From Burkholderia sp. S171 (lineage in GTDB: Bacteria; Pseudomonadota; Gammaproteobacteria; Burkholderiales; Burkholderiaceae): a DNA stretch of 64,000 nucleotides. Where the stretch lies: the NCBI RefSeq assembly GCF_009766085.1, contig NZ_LMUF01000052.1, positions 428,392 to 492,391 on the forward strand, given 5' to 3'. Shown piece by piece: positions 36,413 to 45,425 of this stretch (position 1 is its first letter; each line of letters begins with the position of its first letter). The position numbers were made by a program, and so were the translations under genes. Under the pieces are notes generated by a model. It ran no database searches. It was given only the letters and a program-made list of their open reading frames with translations, and had not been told where the DNA came from.

Positions 36413-37075
36413 TCAATCGCGATCGACAGGCGCTCCCAACGGAAAAAACGGCCGATAGGGCCGCCCCTCGTCAACCGCGCGCGCAAATGACGGACGTGCC
36501 AGCAGGCGTTGCCGGTACGCAATCACGTGCGGGAACGACGCCTCAATGCGATGCGTCCAGTCTGCATAAAACAGGAACGGTGCAGCGCCGCAATCGGCCA
36601 TGCTGAAGTGATCGCCAGCGGCCCACTCGCGCTCGGCCATGATTCCGTCGAGCCAGCCATAGGCGGTCTCGAGCATCGTGCGTGCATCGGCCACGCCACG
36701 CGGGTCGCGTTCCGTTTGCGGCCGCAAGCTGTCGGCCACGATCTTCTGCTGCGGAGTGGAAATGTAGTTGTCGAAGAAACGATCCATGCTGCGCACTTGC
36801 ATTGCCCTGCGGGCATCTTCAGGCAGCAGCGCCACGGGGCCCGGATGATACAGCCCCAGGTGCTCGATGATAATGCTCGCCTCGACCACGGCGTGGCCAT
36901 CATCCACCAGCACGGGAAAACGCTTCATTGGCCAGAGCGCCGTCAGTTCCTCCATGACTTGCGGGTTCTCATGCGACAACGCGCGCCATTCGAACGGCGT
37001 GTCATTCTCGTACAGCGCGACCAGGACCTTCTGGCAATAAGACGAGAACGGATGGGCGTAGAGCTTTAATGTCAT
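36413..37075 (-). CDS. Glutathione S-transferase family protein
   Basis: A 220-aa cytosolic GST. The N-terminal thioredoxin-like domain (1-80) has YAHPFSSYCQKVLVALYEND with an active-site serine candidate, and FPVLVDDGHAVVEASIIIEHL containing the cis-proline and the E-S/A glutathione site. An all-helical C-terminal domain follows, with the conserved HFSMADCGAAPFL. ATG 37075 matches the family start and has GAGG upstream; the frame's 37141 start adds 22 non-family residues. Substrate unknown; detoxification or an accessory catabolic step. Confidence 0.9.
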   Translation of the reverse strand: MTLKLYAHPFSSYCQKVLVALYENDTPFEWRALSHENPQVMEELTALWPMKRFPVLVDDGHAVVEASIIIEHLGLYHPGPVALLPEDARRAMQVRSMDRFFDNYISTPQQKIVADSLRPQTERDPRGVADARTMLETAYGWLDGIMAEREWAAGDHFSMADCGAAPFLFYADWTHRIEASFPHVIAYRQRLLARPSFARAVDEGRPYRPFFPLGAPVDRD

Positions 37076-37274
37076 TGGGTCACCTCGGGTTGAGAAAAAG
37101 TGGTTTCTCTGACGACGAACGAGGCTGCCAAAAATCGACATCCACTCTGCAGCATTTTAAAATCTCTGCAGCCGCAAGTGGTTTTCTTTACAAAACTGTT
37201 TCGGAAGCAGCGCATGGAGCGAAGCAAAACGAACGCGCGGGAAGTGTTCGCTTAATCTTTGCTCCACGCTCGCT

Positions 37275-39425
37275 TCATGCTCCCCGCGAACGATCCCCGC
37301 TTGCGAATGCCTCGATACCCGCCAGCCGCACCCGCTCAACAGCCGTGGACCAACTCTCATCGGCCGCTTGCCGGAACAGGCGCAGCGTCTGCGGATACCA
37401 CGGCGAATCTTCACGCTCGCACATCCATCGCCAATCGATGTCCTCTCGCGGCAGCAATACCCAGCACGGCTTGCCCAGCGACGCAGCAATGTGCGCCGCG
37501 GAGGTATCCACGCAGATCACCAGATCGAGCTCGCCGATGATGGCGGCGGTATCGGCGAGATCGGCCAGGTCTGTCCCGAGGTGCAGCAGCGGTTGACCCT
37601 CAGGCGGCGACTGCCCCTCTTCTTCTCCCTGCCCTTTTTGCAGGCTCACGAAGCTGACCCGGGGCACGCTCCAGAGAGGCGCAAGCGTTGCAAGCGACGG
37701 CAGCGAACGGTTGGCATCGTTGTGATGTTTGGGATTGCCTTTCCAGACCAGACCAATTTTGCGGCCGGGTGGAAGCGTCGCCAGCCGCGCGCGCCAGTGT
37801 TCAACGAGCAACGGGGCAGGCGTCAGGCGAATGGGATCGGGAATGGTGTCCATGGTCGTGCGCAGATGCAGCGGCGCGCTCATTGGGCTCGTCCAAAAGT
37901 CGTACTCGGGCGCCCGTGCCAGCGCGGCCTCGTGGTCGAGGACCGCATCTAAGCCCTCTACCGCGGCGAATAACCGATGCAGCGCAGGCGCACACGCAAA
38001 CGCGATGTGAACCGCGCCCTGTGCCTTGAGCAGAGGCAAGTAGCGGCCAAACTGGACCATGTCGCCAAGACCATCTTCCTGCCAGACCAGCAACGACTTG
38101 CCCGCGAGCGCTTCACCTCGCCATCGCGGACATGCGAGCAAGGACTGCGTCTGATGATGAATAAATCCCGTCTGGTCATAGCGGGAGTCATAAAGCCGCC
38201 ATCCCTCTTCGAATTCGCCCATGCTGAGCAGCAGCGTTGCAAGACTGACTTTCGCATCGTGATAGTCGGTACGGATCGCAAGTGCTCGACGAAAAGCTGC
38301 TTCGGCATCGCTCAGATGACCGAGTTCCTTCAACACGTTGCCAAGGTTGTGGTGCGCCTCGGCGAGATCGGGACGAAGAGCAAGCGCTCGCCGGTAAGCC
38401 GCAACGGCGTCAGACAAGCGACGCAGTGCCCACAGTACGTTGCCCAGGTTGTTATGGGCTTCAACAATATCCGGGCGGATCAGCAACGCTTGCCGGTAAG
38501 CCGCCTCGGCCTCGGGCAGCCGGTTAAGCGCCTGCAGCACGATGCCCAGGTTGTAGTGAGCTTGCGCATAGCCGGGCCGAACTGCGAGCGCCTGCCGGTA
38601 TGACACCTCTGCTTCGGGAAAGCGCTTAAGGGCACCCATCAAGGTGCCCAGGTTAAGGTGAGCTTCAGCGTAATCGGGGCGGATAGTCAGTGCCATCCGG
38701 CAAGCCAATTCGGCCTCTGGTAGTCGGCCCACTTCCTTCAGCACGTTCGCCAGGTTATTGAGCGCATCGGCGTATTGAGGCCGGAGGACCAGTGCTTGCC
38801 GGTACGCCGCCTCGGCTTCTGGCAGACGGGCGAGTTCCTTGAGGACATTGCCCAGGTTGTTGTAAGCGCCGGCATCGGGAGAAAGAAGCAATGCCTGCCG
38901 GTAAGCACTCTCCGCTTCGTGCCAACGGCGCAGGTCATAGAGCACGATGCCCAGGTTGTAATGGGCCTGCGCGTAGTCGGCACGGATCGCAAGCGCATGC
39001 CGGTACGCCGCTTCGGCGTCATGCAGGCGTCCGAGATCGTAAAGCACCGCTCCAAGGTTGTTGTGGGCCTCGGCAAGGTCCGGGCGAATGCCCAGCAGTT
39101 GCCGATAGATATCCACCGCCTCCGCCAGAGAGCCCAGTCCCTTGAGCAGCATGCCGAGATTGTTATAGGCATCGATGAAATCGGGCTTGGCCTCAATCGC
39201 CTGCCGCCAATACGCTTGCGCGTCCGCCAGTTGGCTCAGGGCCAGCGAACAGACCGCCGCAATATTCAAGGCCTCCGCCAGCGCGCTTCCCGTCAAAGCC
39301 GGATGCGGTTCGAGCATCGGCTTTACCACCGACAACGCTTGCGCATAGTGCCCGGCCAGGCATAGCGAAGCAGCCGACTGATGCCAGTCCGCAATGAGCG
39401 GTGCGCTTGTTGGGACAGATGTCAT
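37275..39425 (-). CDS. TPR-repeat protein with C-terminal GT9-like glycosyltransferase domain
   Basis: This 716-aa protein has about eleven consecutive 34-residue tetratricopeptide repeats (residues about 50-420), each following the pattern A-H-x-N-L-G-x-V-L ... R-x-x-E-A-E-A-A-Y-R-x-A-L-x-I-R-P-D. The final about 280 residues form an ADP-heptose/GT9-like Rossmann domain: LLVWQEDGLGDMVQFGRYLPLL, KIGLVWKGNPKHHND, and DLVICVDTSAAHIAASLGKPCWVLLP. Such fusions are usual in beta-proteobacteria and are thought to modify proteins or polysaccharides. The 102-bp DNA periodicity inside the gene invites repeat-number change by recombination. It lies alone on the minus strand. Confidence 0.92.
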   Translation of the reverse strand: MTSVPTSAPLIADWHQSAASLCLAGHYAQALSVVKPMLEPHPALTGSALAEALNIAAVCSLALSQLADAQAYWRQAIEAKPDFIDAYNNLGMLLKGLGSLAEAVDIYRQLLGIRPDLAEAHNNLGAVLYDLGRLHDAEAAYRHALAIRADYAQAHYNLGIVLYDLRRWHEAESAYRQALLLSPDAGAYNNLGNVLKELARLPEAEAAYRQALVLRPQYADALNNLANVLKEVGRLPEAELACRMALTIRPDYAEAHLNLGTLMGALKRFPEAEVSYRQALAVRPGYAQAHYNLGIVLQALNRLPEAEAAYRQALLIRPDIVEAHNNLGNVLWALRRLSDAVAAYRRALALRPDLAEAHHNLGNVLKELGHLSDAEAAFRRALAIRTDYHDAKVSLATLLLSMGEFEEGWRLYDSRYDQTGFIHHQTQSLLACPRWRGEALAGKSLLVWQEDGLGDMVQFGRYLPLLKAQGAVHIAFACAPALHRLFAAVEGLDAVLDHEAALARAPEYDFWTSPMSAPLHLRTTMDTIPDPIRLTPAPLLVEHWRARLATLPPGRKIGLVWKGNPKHHNDANRSLPSLATLAPLWSVPRVSFVSLQKGQGEEEGQSPPEGQPLLHLGTDLADLADTAAIIGELDLVICVDTSAAHIAASLGKPCWVLLPREDIDWRWMCEREDSPWYPQTLRLFRQAADESWSTAVERVRLAGIEAFASGDRSRGA

Positions 39426-39881
39426 GAGTAGGTTGTCGAAACTTGGGTCAGCAGATTCTGTCGGGGTGCGATTTCCCTCGCTTCACGTGGCATGAAATCG
39501 ATACGCCATGGTTCGAACATCTGCGGGAAAGGGGAAACGCCCATCACGAAGGTTACGATAGTTGCTATCGGCGTGACGGCGGGAACTGAGCGCATTGCTG
39601 CGCGCTATTCGGAGGATGGGGGCGCTAAAGAGCGTTTAGACAGACTTAGCAAGCTAGCGTAATTGCGTCTGGTCTGCGGCTAGAAGGTCTTGGCTAATCG
39701 CAATGCCGTATTCAGCTTAGCGAAGTCGAAGCTTAAGAATCGAAGCTTAAGAATTTAATATTACAAACAGGCTTAAGGATTCTTCAACGCGGCCCAATGC
39801 GCTGACATGCTATTCCCCTAAAGAGCGGTGACTGCCCTTAAAGGGAACGCGCCTGCATTGGGCCGCTCACTACACGACCGC
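39426..39881. other. Intergenic region upstream of the TPR-glycosyltransferase gene
   Basis: About 455 bases with no credible gene. It contains the 14-bp tandem repeat described separately at 39727-39754, a further GCTTAAG at 39771, and CCCTTAAAGGG at 39834-39844, which is symmetric around its centre. The AT-rich block 39700-39790 may be promoter DNA for the TPR gene. Confidence 0.5.
39727..39754. repeat. Two tandem copies of a 14-bp repeat
   Basis: CGAAGCTTAAGAAT occurs at 39727-39740 and again directly at 39741-39754. The core CTTAAG is palindromic and recurs at 39772-39777. Repeated short sites in an intergenic AT-rich block suggest regulator binding or replication slippage. Confidence 0.7.
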
Positions 39882-40697
39882 TTAGTGCTGCGCGCCGCTC
39901 GCTACGCCATAACGCGCCGCCGGCAGCCGATGCGAAAGATTAGGCATCAACGCCTGGCGAGCCGCCTCGAACGTGTTCCAGTCTGCCGCTTCCGGCAGCG
40001 AGGGAATCGTTACCAGCTCGCCCTGGTCCAGGCCTGCGAGCGCCGCATCCACCATGTCTTCCGACGTCATGACAATGCTCTCCGGAAGATAGCTCACCGG
40101 CGTGCCCGCGATGTCCCAGAACTCCGTGCTGGTCGCGCCCGGCAACACGGCCTGGACCCGCACGCCCTTCGCGCCAAGCTCATGGTGCAGCGACTGGGTC
40201 AACGCAAGCACGTACGCCTTGCTGCCGCCATACACGCCGTTCAGCGTCTCCGGCGACACCGCGACGATCGATGAAATGTTCACGATCGTGCCGCCGCCAC
40301 GCGCGACAAAACCCGGTACGACAGCCTTCGTCAAATGCGTGAGCGCGACCACATTGAGAGTGATCATCGCGTCCATTTTGTCGATGTCCGAGTCCACGAG
40401 CGGCGCGGTCGCGCCCACGCCGGCATTGTTCACGAGCATCGTGATGCTGGAGTCGTTACGCAGGACGTCTTCAACCTTTCGCACGCCTTCGGGCGTCCCC
40501 AGATCCGCGACGACAACCTCGAAATTCCGTCCGGTGGACGTTGTCAGCGTTTTTGCCAGCGCGTTCAGGCGATCGCGATTGCGTGCCACCAGGATGACGT
40601 CGTAACCCCGTTCGGCGAGCCGTTTCGCATAAATCGCGCCGATGCCGGTCGAAGCGCCCGTCACGAGGGCCGTACCTTTGTTCGCTACATTGCTCAT
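39882..40697 (-). CDS. Short-chain dehydrogenase/reductase (SDR)
   Basis: A 271-aa classical SDR. The cofactor motif is TGASTGIG (residues about 13-20), the structural NNAG lies in MLVNNAGVGA, and the catalytic residues are S in NISSIVAV and the YxxxK in VYGGSKAY. The acidic/basic pattern after strand 2 (VARNRDRL) suggests NADP. ATG 40697 is preferred over 40772 because a GGAG site precedes it. It is divergent from the GlxA-type regulator and is its likely target. Substrate unknown. Confidence 0.92.
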   Translation of the reverse strand: MSNVANKGTALVTGASTGIGAIYAKRLAERGYDVILVARNRDRLNALAKTLTTSTGRNFEVVVADLGTPEGVRKVEDVLRNDSSITMLVNNAGVGATAPLVDSDIDKMDAMITLNVVALTHLTKAVVPGFVARGGGTIVNISSIVAVSPETLNGVYGGSKAYVLALTQSLHHELGAKGVRVQAVLPGATSTEFWDIAGTPVSYLPESIVMTSEDMVDAALAGLDQGELVTIPSLPEAADWNTFEAARQALMPNLSHRLPAARYGVASGAQH

Positions 40698-40770
40698 TTC
40701 CGTTCTCCAGTTTTTCAAGTGTTCCGGCAAAAGCGCCGGTGTGTGAACGGAATAGTAGAAGTGTGCGATC

Positions 40771-40807
40771 ATGTCCTCAATGACATAGATGCAACTTTTT
40801 AGGACAT
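40771..40807. promoter_or_regulatory. Inverted repeat in the SDR/GlxA-type divergent promoter
   Basis: ATGTCCT 40771-40777 is the reverse complement of AGGACAT 40801-40807. Within it, ATGTC 40771-40775 also pairs with GACAT 40782-40786. The nested symmetry between divergent genes is a plausible operator for the AraC-type regulator. Confidence 0.45.
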
Positions 40808-40843
40808 TGCCCGGAATCCCTTTTCCGGCGGGCAGGAGGCCAT

Positions 40844-41785
40844 GTGAAAACGATTGGAATCATTGTTTATCCGGACTTTCAGGTGCTGGGGCTGGTGGTC
40901 ACGACCGTGTTCGAATTTGCCAACGCCACCGTCGGACACGCGGCCTACGAGGTGCAATTGCTGTCGGAACACGGCGGCTCCGTGCGCTCCTCGTTGGGCT
41001 TTAACATTGAGACCGCGAGTTTCAAGGGCAGCGAGCTGCACACCCTGATCGTCGCCGGCGACAACACGGGCACACCGCAGTCGGCCGGCGTAGCGGCATT
41101 TCTTCGCGATGCGCTGAAGACATCACAACGCATTGCCGCGACCTGCACAGGGGCGTTTGTGCTGGCCGAGGCGGGCTTGCTGGACGGCCGCCGCGCTACC
41201 ACGCACTGGTACTTCGCGCGGGCGCTTCAGCGCGCGTATCCGCAGGTCAAGATGGAAGAGGACCGGATCTTTATCGCCGATGGCCCGATCTGGACATCCG
41301 CCGGTGCGAGTGCCGGGATCGACCTTGCGCTGGCGCTCGTCGAGAAAGACCTGGGCACGGATACGGCGCGGCTCGTGGCGAAAAAAATGGTGGTGTATCA
41401 CCGTCGCGCGGGTGGCCAGTCGCAGTACTCCGCGCTGCTCGAGCTCGACGCGAAATCGGACCGGGTGCAGACCGCGTTGGCGTATGCAAAGGCTAACCTG
41501 ACTGCGAAGCTGTCGATTGAAGAGCTGGCGGACGTTGCCCACCTCAGCCCGCGCCAGTTCAGCCGGGTCTTCACCGACGAAACCGGACAGTCGCCCGCCC
41601 GGGCCATCGAAAATCTGCGCGTGGAAGCGGCCCGCCTGATGATGGAAGCTGGACGGCATTCGGTCGATGTAGTCGCACGCGAGAGTGGTTTTGGTGATCG
41701 TGAACGGATGCGGCGTGCTTTCCTGCGTGCGTTCGGGCAGTCACCGCAAGCAATGCAGCGGATGACGGAATCGCAATTGGTTTGA
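40844..41785 (+). CDS. GlxA-family transcriptional regulator (DJ-1/PfpI plus AraC HTH)
   Basis: A 313-aa regulator with an N-terminal class-I amidotransferase-like domain (about 1-190: IGIIVYPDFQVLGLVV, and a nucleophile-elbow-like ATCTGAFVLAEAGLLDGR) and a C-terminal AraC double HTH (about 210-310: SIEELADVAHLSPRQFSRVFTDETGQSP). The elbow cysteine in CTGAF is retained, but these proteins are not normally catalytic. The start is GTG 40844, preceded by a strong AGGAGG site. It is divergent from the SDR gene and probably activates it in response to a small molecule. Confidence 0.92.
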   Translation: MKTIGIIVYPDFQVLGLVVTTVFEFANATVGHAAYEVQLLSEHGGSVRSSLGFNIETASFKGSELHTLIVAGDNTGTPQSAGVAAFLRDALKTSQRIAATCTGAFVLAEAGLLDGRRATTHWYFARALQRAYPQVKMEEDRIFIADGPIWTSAGASAGIDLALALVEKDLGTDTARLVAKKMVVYHRRAGGQSQYSALLELDAKSDRVQTALAYAKANLTAKLSIEELADVAHLSPRQFSRVFTDETGQSPARAIENLRVEAARLMMEAGRHSVDVVARESGFGDRERMRRAFLRAFGQSPQAMQRMTESQLV

Positions 41786-41876
41786 TGAAGGACGAGTTAA
41801 GAACACTTTAAGGACGCGCTAACCGCGCTCGCCGAAGCAACCCGGGTTGACCGTGTCTTCGTGTCCTGGCTGGTTC

Positions 41877-42143
41877 CTATACCGCCGGCGCCAACTGTGC
41901 GAGCACGGTCGTCATGCTCATGACCTGCTGGTCACTATCTGAAATCCCCGCGTCGTAGGCAGCTTTGGCCAACTGAGCATTGGTTAGGCTGGCGAGGCCG
42001 TTAAAACTATCCCGGATGATCGTCGCAGTCATGGCGGAACTGGTCCGAAGCTCCCAAATCTTGTCTTCAACAAGCCGTCGAAGCACGTAGTCGCGAGCAG
42101 CCGTTTTCGCAGCAAGAATGCCGCGCGCCCGTTCTTCTGTCAT
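41877..42143 (-). CDS. Small hypothetical protein
   Basis: An 88-aa soluble, largely helical protein with an acidic/basic N-terminus (MTEERARGILAAKTAARDYV) and no signal peptide or known motif. ATG 42143 has a strong GGGGGAGA site 5-12 bases upstream, which supports a real gene despite its size. It lies between the convergent GlxA-type gene and the class V aminotransferase. I do not recognise its family. Confidence 0.65.
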   Translation of the reverse strand: MTEERARGILAAKTAARDYVLRRLVEDKIWELRTSSAMTATIIRDSFNGLASLTNAQLAKAAYDAGISDSDQQVMSMTTVLAQLAPAV

Positions 42144-42311
42144 GGTGTTCTCCCCCGAGTTCGCCCTCGTTTTATAGCAGCGCGGCGCGATCCCGGCGGT
42201 TCGGAAGAACACACTTGGCTCAATTCTTTTTCGGCTGGGCTCACAACACTCAGCAATGATCTTCTTCGGGCCACTAATCGTATTCTGGCTAACCCGGAGA
42301 AGACCTGCCGT

Positions 42312-43529
42312 CTATGTACGCGGAGCTTCAGTTTCCGTTCTGTCCAAAGCCAGACGCGCGATCGCGCGCTCCACGCCGCCGCGTCCAAACGGAACACCCT
42401 GCGCGGTCATGGCGGCTTCGACGCCCCCGAGACATCCGAGGATCATCGCGGGGTTAATGTCGCCAAGATGCCCGATACGAAATGCGCGGCCCGCGAGTGG
42501 TCCGAGACCACCGGCAATAGCAACTTCGAAGCGCTCGCGTGCAACGCTGCGGATTGCTTCCGGATCGATACCCGCGCTCACCTCGATGGTCGTCACCGAC
42601 ACCGAGCGCGCCGCCGGCACCTCGCAGAAAAAGCGCATTGCACCCGCCTCGCTCCAGCACTCCACCGCAGCATGTACCGCCTCCGCAATGCGCCGATGGC
42701 GCTCCAGCACCTCGGTCAAGCCTTCCCGAAAGATCAGCCCGAGCGACGCCTCCAGCCCGGCGATCAGGCTTTGCGGCGGCGTGCCGCAAAACTTGCGATA
42801 CGACAGCGGACTTCTCCGCCGCTCCCAGTCCCAGTAGAAACGCGGCGTCAAGTTGCGGCGCGAGACTTCCATCGCCGTTGCATCGGCTGCAACAAACGCG
42901 AGTCCCGGCGGCACCATCAACGCCTTCTGACTGGCGCCAAGAACCACGTTGATCCGGGTTCCATCCATGTCGAACGGCGCGGCTGCAAGCGATGCAACCA
43001 CGTCGACCACGAGCAGCGCCGGGTGATCGGCCCGGTCGATGGCCGCCCGCATGGCCGGAAGATCGTTGGTGATGCCACTGGCGGTGTCTGTGTGAACGAT
43101 GAAGACCGCGACAATCTCGCGTGTCACATCCTCCCGCAGCACGGCTTCAATATCCGCTGGATCGATTGGACGCCCTTCGACCCAGGGAGTACGAATCACA
43201 CGGCCACCCATTGCCTCCGCCTGTACCGCCCACGACTCCGAGAAGTGGCCCGTGCCAGGCACCAGCACCGCCTGACCCGGCGCAATCAGGTTGGCGATGA
43301 CCGATTCCCAGGCACCGTGCCCGTTCGAGGCATAAAAGAAGACGTCCGACTGCTCAGTCTGCAGCACGCGCTTCAGACCTGCTTCGCAGGCGGCAATGCA
43401 GCGATCCAGTCGCGGGTCAGCCAGGTCCATCGGCTGACGGCTCATTGCGTGCAGGACTTCGTCCGGTACGCGGCTAGGTCCCGGCGAATGCAGAAAGCGA
43501 TGACCGGGCAAACGGGCGAGATCGTTCAT
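42312..43529 (-). CDS. Class V aminotransferase (alanine/serine-glyoxylate aminotransferase type)
   Basis: A 405-aa PLP enzyme of fold type I. The PLP lysine lies in LGASQKALMVPPGLAF, and the ring-binding aspartate in LLVVDVVASLAAAPFDMD. SNGHGAWES near residue 68 is the phosphate-binding region typical of the AGT/SGA group. It would convert glyoxylate plus serine or alanine to glycine plus hydroxypyruvate or pyruvate. The N-terminal LHSPGPSRVPDEVLHAM is family-typical, supporting ATG 43529. It is alone on the minus strand and divergent from the monooxygenase operon. Confidence 0.92.
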   Translation of the reverse strand: MNDLARLPGHRFLHSPGPSRVPDEVLHAMSRQPMDLADPRLDRCIAACEAGLKRVLQTEQSDVFFYASNGHGAWESVIANLIAPGQAVLVPGTGHFSESWAVQAEAMGGRVIRTPWVEGRPIDPADIEAVLREDVTREIVAVFIVHTDTASGITNDLPAMRAAIDRADHPALLVVDVVASLAAAPFDMDGTRINVVLGASQKALMVPPGLAFVAADATAMEVSRRNLTPRFYWDWERRRSPLSYRKFCGTPPQSLIAGLEASLGLIFREGLTEVLERHRRIAEAVHAAVECWSEAGAMRFFCEVPAARSVSVTTIEVSAGIDPEAIRSVARERFEVAIAGGLGPLAGRAFRIGHLGDINPAMILGCLGGVEAAMTAQGVPFGRGGVERAIARLALDRTETEAPRT

Positions 43530-43840
43530 GCGAGAAGGATTCGGAAGGGGTGAGGGCAGCTGGAGTGTGAGCGCGCTTGAGCTTTGTCGTCAGTCAGTTT
43601 CATTGCAACCCTGGCTAATTGGTGGTCAAAAAGATTCTACAGGGCTGCGCCGCAGCATGCACTTTCGTTTCCCGACCCTCGCAGGGCAAGCCCTCCCGCA
43701 TTAGCCGCGTGCATCGGGCGACGGCCATGTGATCAACGAGCCGAGTCTGTTCTGTATTATCGCGATGCCGACACAGGGCGCATACAATGCCAGCAAATCG
43801 CCGTCCGCGGCTACACCGAAGCCTTGCACAAGGACATCGC
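43530..43840. other. Intergenic region between divergent aminotransferase and monooxygenase genes
   Basis: About 310 bases holding two divergent promoters. I see no clear palindrome, hairpin or credible small gene; short open frames here look like shadows. Confidence 0.5.
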
Positions 43841-45409
43841 ATGACGCCGGCTACCCACTCAAGCGTCCCCTCGCTTTCATCTTTATCGTCGCCTTCATCG
43901 CGCGCCGATATTGACTATGACGTGCTCATCGTAGGCGCCGGTTTGTCCGGCGTGGCTGCGGCGCATCATCTGCGCGAGCGCTGCCCCTCTGCGCGGTTCG
44001 CGATCCTTGAAAGCCGCTCCACGACAGGCGGCACGTGGGACCTATTCCGCTATCCCGGCGTGCGCTCAGACTCCGATATGTTCACGCTCGGCTACAGCTT
44101 TCGCCCGTGGCATGGCGACAAATCGATATCCGGCGGCCAGACGATCCTCGACTACATCCGGGACACTGCAGAAGCATCCGGCATCGACAAGACCATCAAG
44201 TTCGGTCACAAGGTAACGGGCGCGAATTGGGATTCGCAGGCCGCATGCTGGACTGTGCAGGTTCAGCGTATCGAAGGTAATGTTGAAATAGAAACGCGCT
44301 ACACGTGCAAGTTCCTCTACATGTGCAGCGGTTATTACGACTACGACGAAGGTCACGCGCCGCGTTGGCCCGACATGGAGAAGTTCAAAGGCCGCATAGT
44401 CCATCCCCAACATTGGCCTGCCGACCTGGCTTATGCGGACAAGCGCGTGATCGTGATCGGTAGCGGCGCTACGGCGGTGACCCTGGTGCCGGCGATGGCG
44501 GACACGGCAAAGCACGTGATCATGCTGCAGCGCTCGCCAACCTACATTTTTTCACTGCCGGCGCGCGACAAGATCGCCAACACCTTGCGCAAATGGCTAC
44601 CGTCAACGCTCGCGCACAAACTTATCCGCAGCAAGAACGTGCTGCTGACCTTGTACCTGTACAACCGCGCGCGACGCAAGCCGGAAGAAACCAAACAATT
44701 GCTCATCAGGGCAGCAGGCAGGCAGCTAGGACCCGAGTTCGACGTCGACAAACATATGACGCCCCGATACAACCCGTGGGACCAGCGCCTGTGTCTTGTC
44801 CCAAACGGAGACCTGTTCAAGGCGGTGCGCGCCGGCAAGGCATCGATCGCAACGGACGAAATCGAATGCTTCACCGAGACCGGCGTTCGGCTGCGAAGCG
44901 GCCAGCATCTCGACGCCGATCTTGTGATAACTGCCACCGGCCTGAAACTCAAGATGCTCGGTGGATCAGTCATCTCCGTTGACGGACGCCCAATTTCCCT
45001 TGGAGATACGGTCTCGTACAAGGGCATGATGTATAGCGATGTACCGAACCTTGCGTCGTCGTTTGGCTACACGAACGCCTCGTGGACCCTGAAGGCCGAG
45101 TTGATCGCGCAGTATGTTTGCCGGCTCGTGAATCACATGAAGGCAAATCACTACGATGTTTGCGTGCCGCGGCTGAGGGACAACGAAATGGGTTCGCTGC
45201 CCGCCGTCGATCTCACGTCTGGCTATATTCAGAGGGCGTCGAATATCCTGCCCAAGCAGGGGCTTCACAAGCCTTGGAAGTATCATCAGAACTACCTGCT
45301 CGATCTTGCATCGCTCAGGTTCGGCGCCTTGAGCGACGGTGTCATGCAGTTCGAGCGACGCCCCATAACAACAGCCAGGCTTAAGCGCGAAGCGCAAGAG
45401 CACGCATAA
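43841..45409 (+). CDS. Flavin-containing (Baeyer-Villiger-type) monooxygenase
   Basis: A 522-aa FAD/NADPH monooxygenase. The first dinucleotide motif is VLIVGAGLSGVAAAHHL near residue 28, followed by TGGTWDLFRYPGVRSDSDM. The Baeyer-Villiger fingerprint FxGxxxHxxxW is present as FKGRIVHPQHW, and the second dinucleotide motif is VIVIGSGATAV. It would insert oxygen next to a ketone to make an ester or lactone. ATG 43841 has an AAGGA site and is preferred over 43787. It is the first gene of an operon with an esterase-like hydrolase and a TetR regulator, a standard arrangement for ketone breakdown. Confidence 0.93.
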   Translation: MTPATHSSVPSLSSLSSPSSRADIDYDVLIVGAGLSGVAAAHHLRERCPSARFAILESRSTTGGTWDLFRYPGVRSDSDMFTLGYSFRPWHGDKSISGGQTILDYIRDTAEASGIDKTIKFGHKVTGANWDSQAACWTVQVQRIEGNVEIETRYTCKFLYMCSGYYDYDEGHAPRWPDMEKFKGRIVHPQHWPADLAYADKRVIVIGSGATAVTLVPAMADTAKHVIMLQRSPTYIFSLPARDKIANTLRKWLPSTLAHKLIRSKNVLLTLYLYNRARRKPEETKQLLIRAAGRQLGPEFDVDKHMTPRYNPWDQRLCLVPNGDLFKAVRAGKASIATDEIECFTETGVRLRSGQHLDADLVITATGLKLKMLGGSVISVDGRPISLGDTVSYKGMMYSDVPNLASSFGYTNASWTLKAELIAQYVCRLVNHMKANHYDVCVPRLRDNEMGSLPAVDLTSGYIQRASNILPKQGLHKPWKYHQNYLLDLASLRFGALSDGVMQFERRPITTARLKREAQEHA

Positions 45410-45425
45410 AAACAAAGGTGATTAC

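Noticed and set aside
37157-37489. A separate small gene overlapping the 3' end of the TPR-glycosyltransferase gene
   Set aside because: It lies in another frame over a clearly coding GT9-like domain, so it is a shadow.
37275-39425. The 102-bp periodicity as a CRISPR array or satellite
   Set aside because: The periodicity is explained by TPR codons, and the units are diverged and fully coding.
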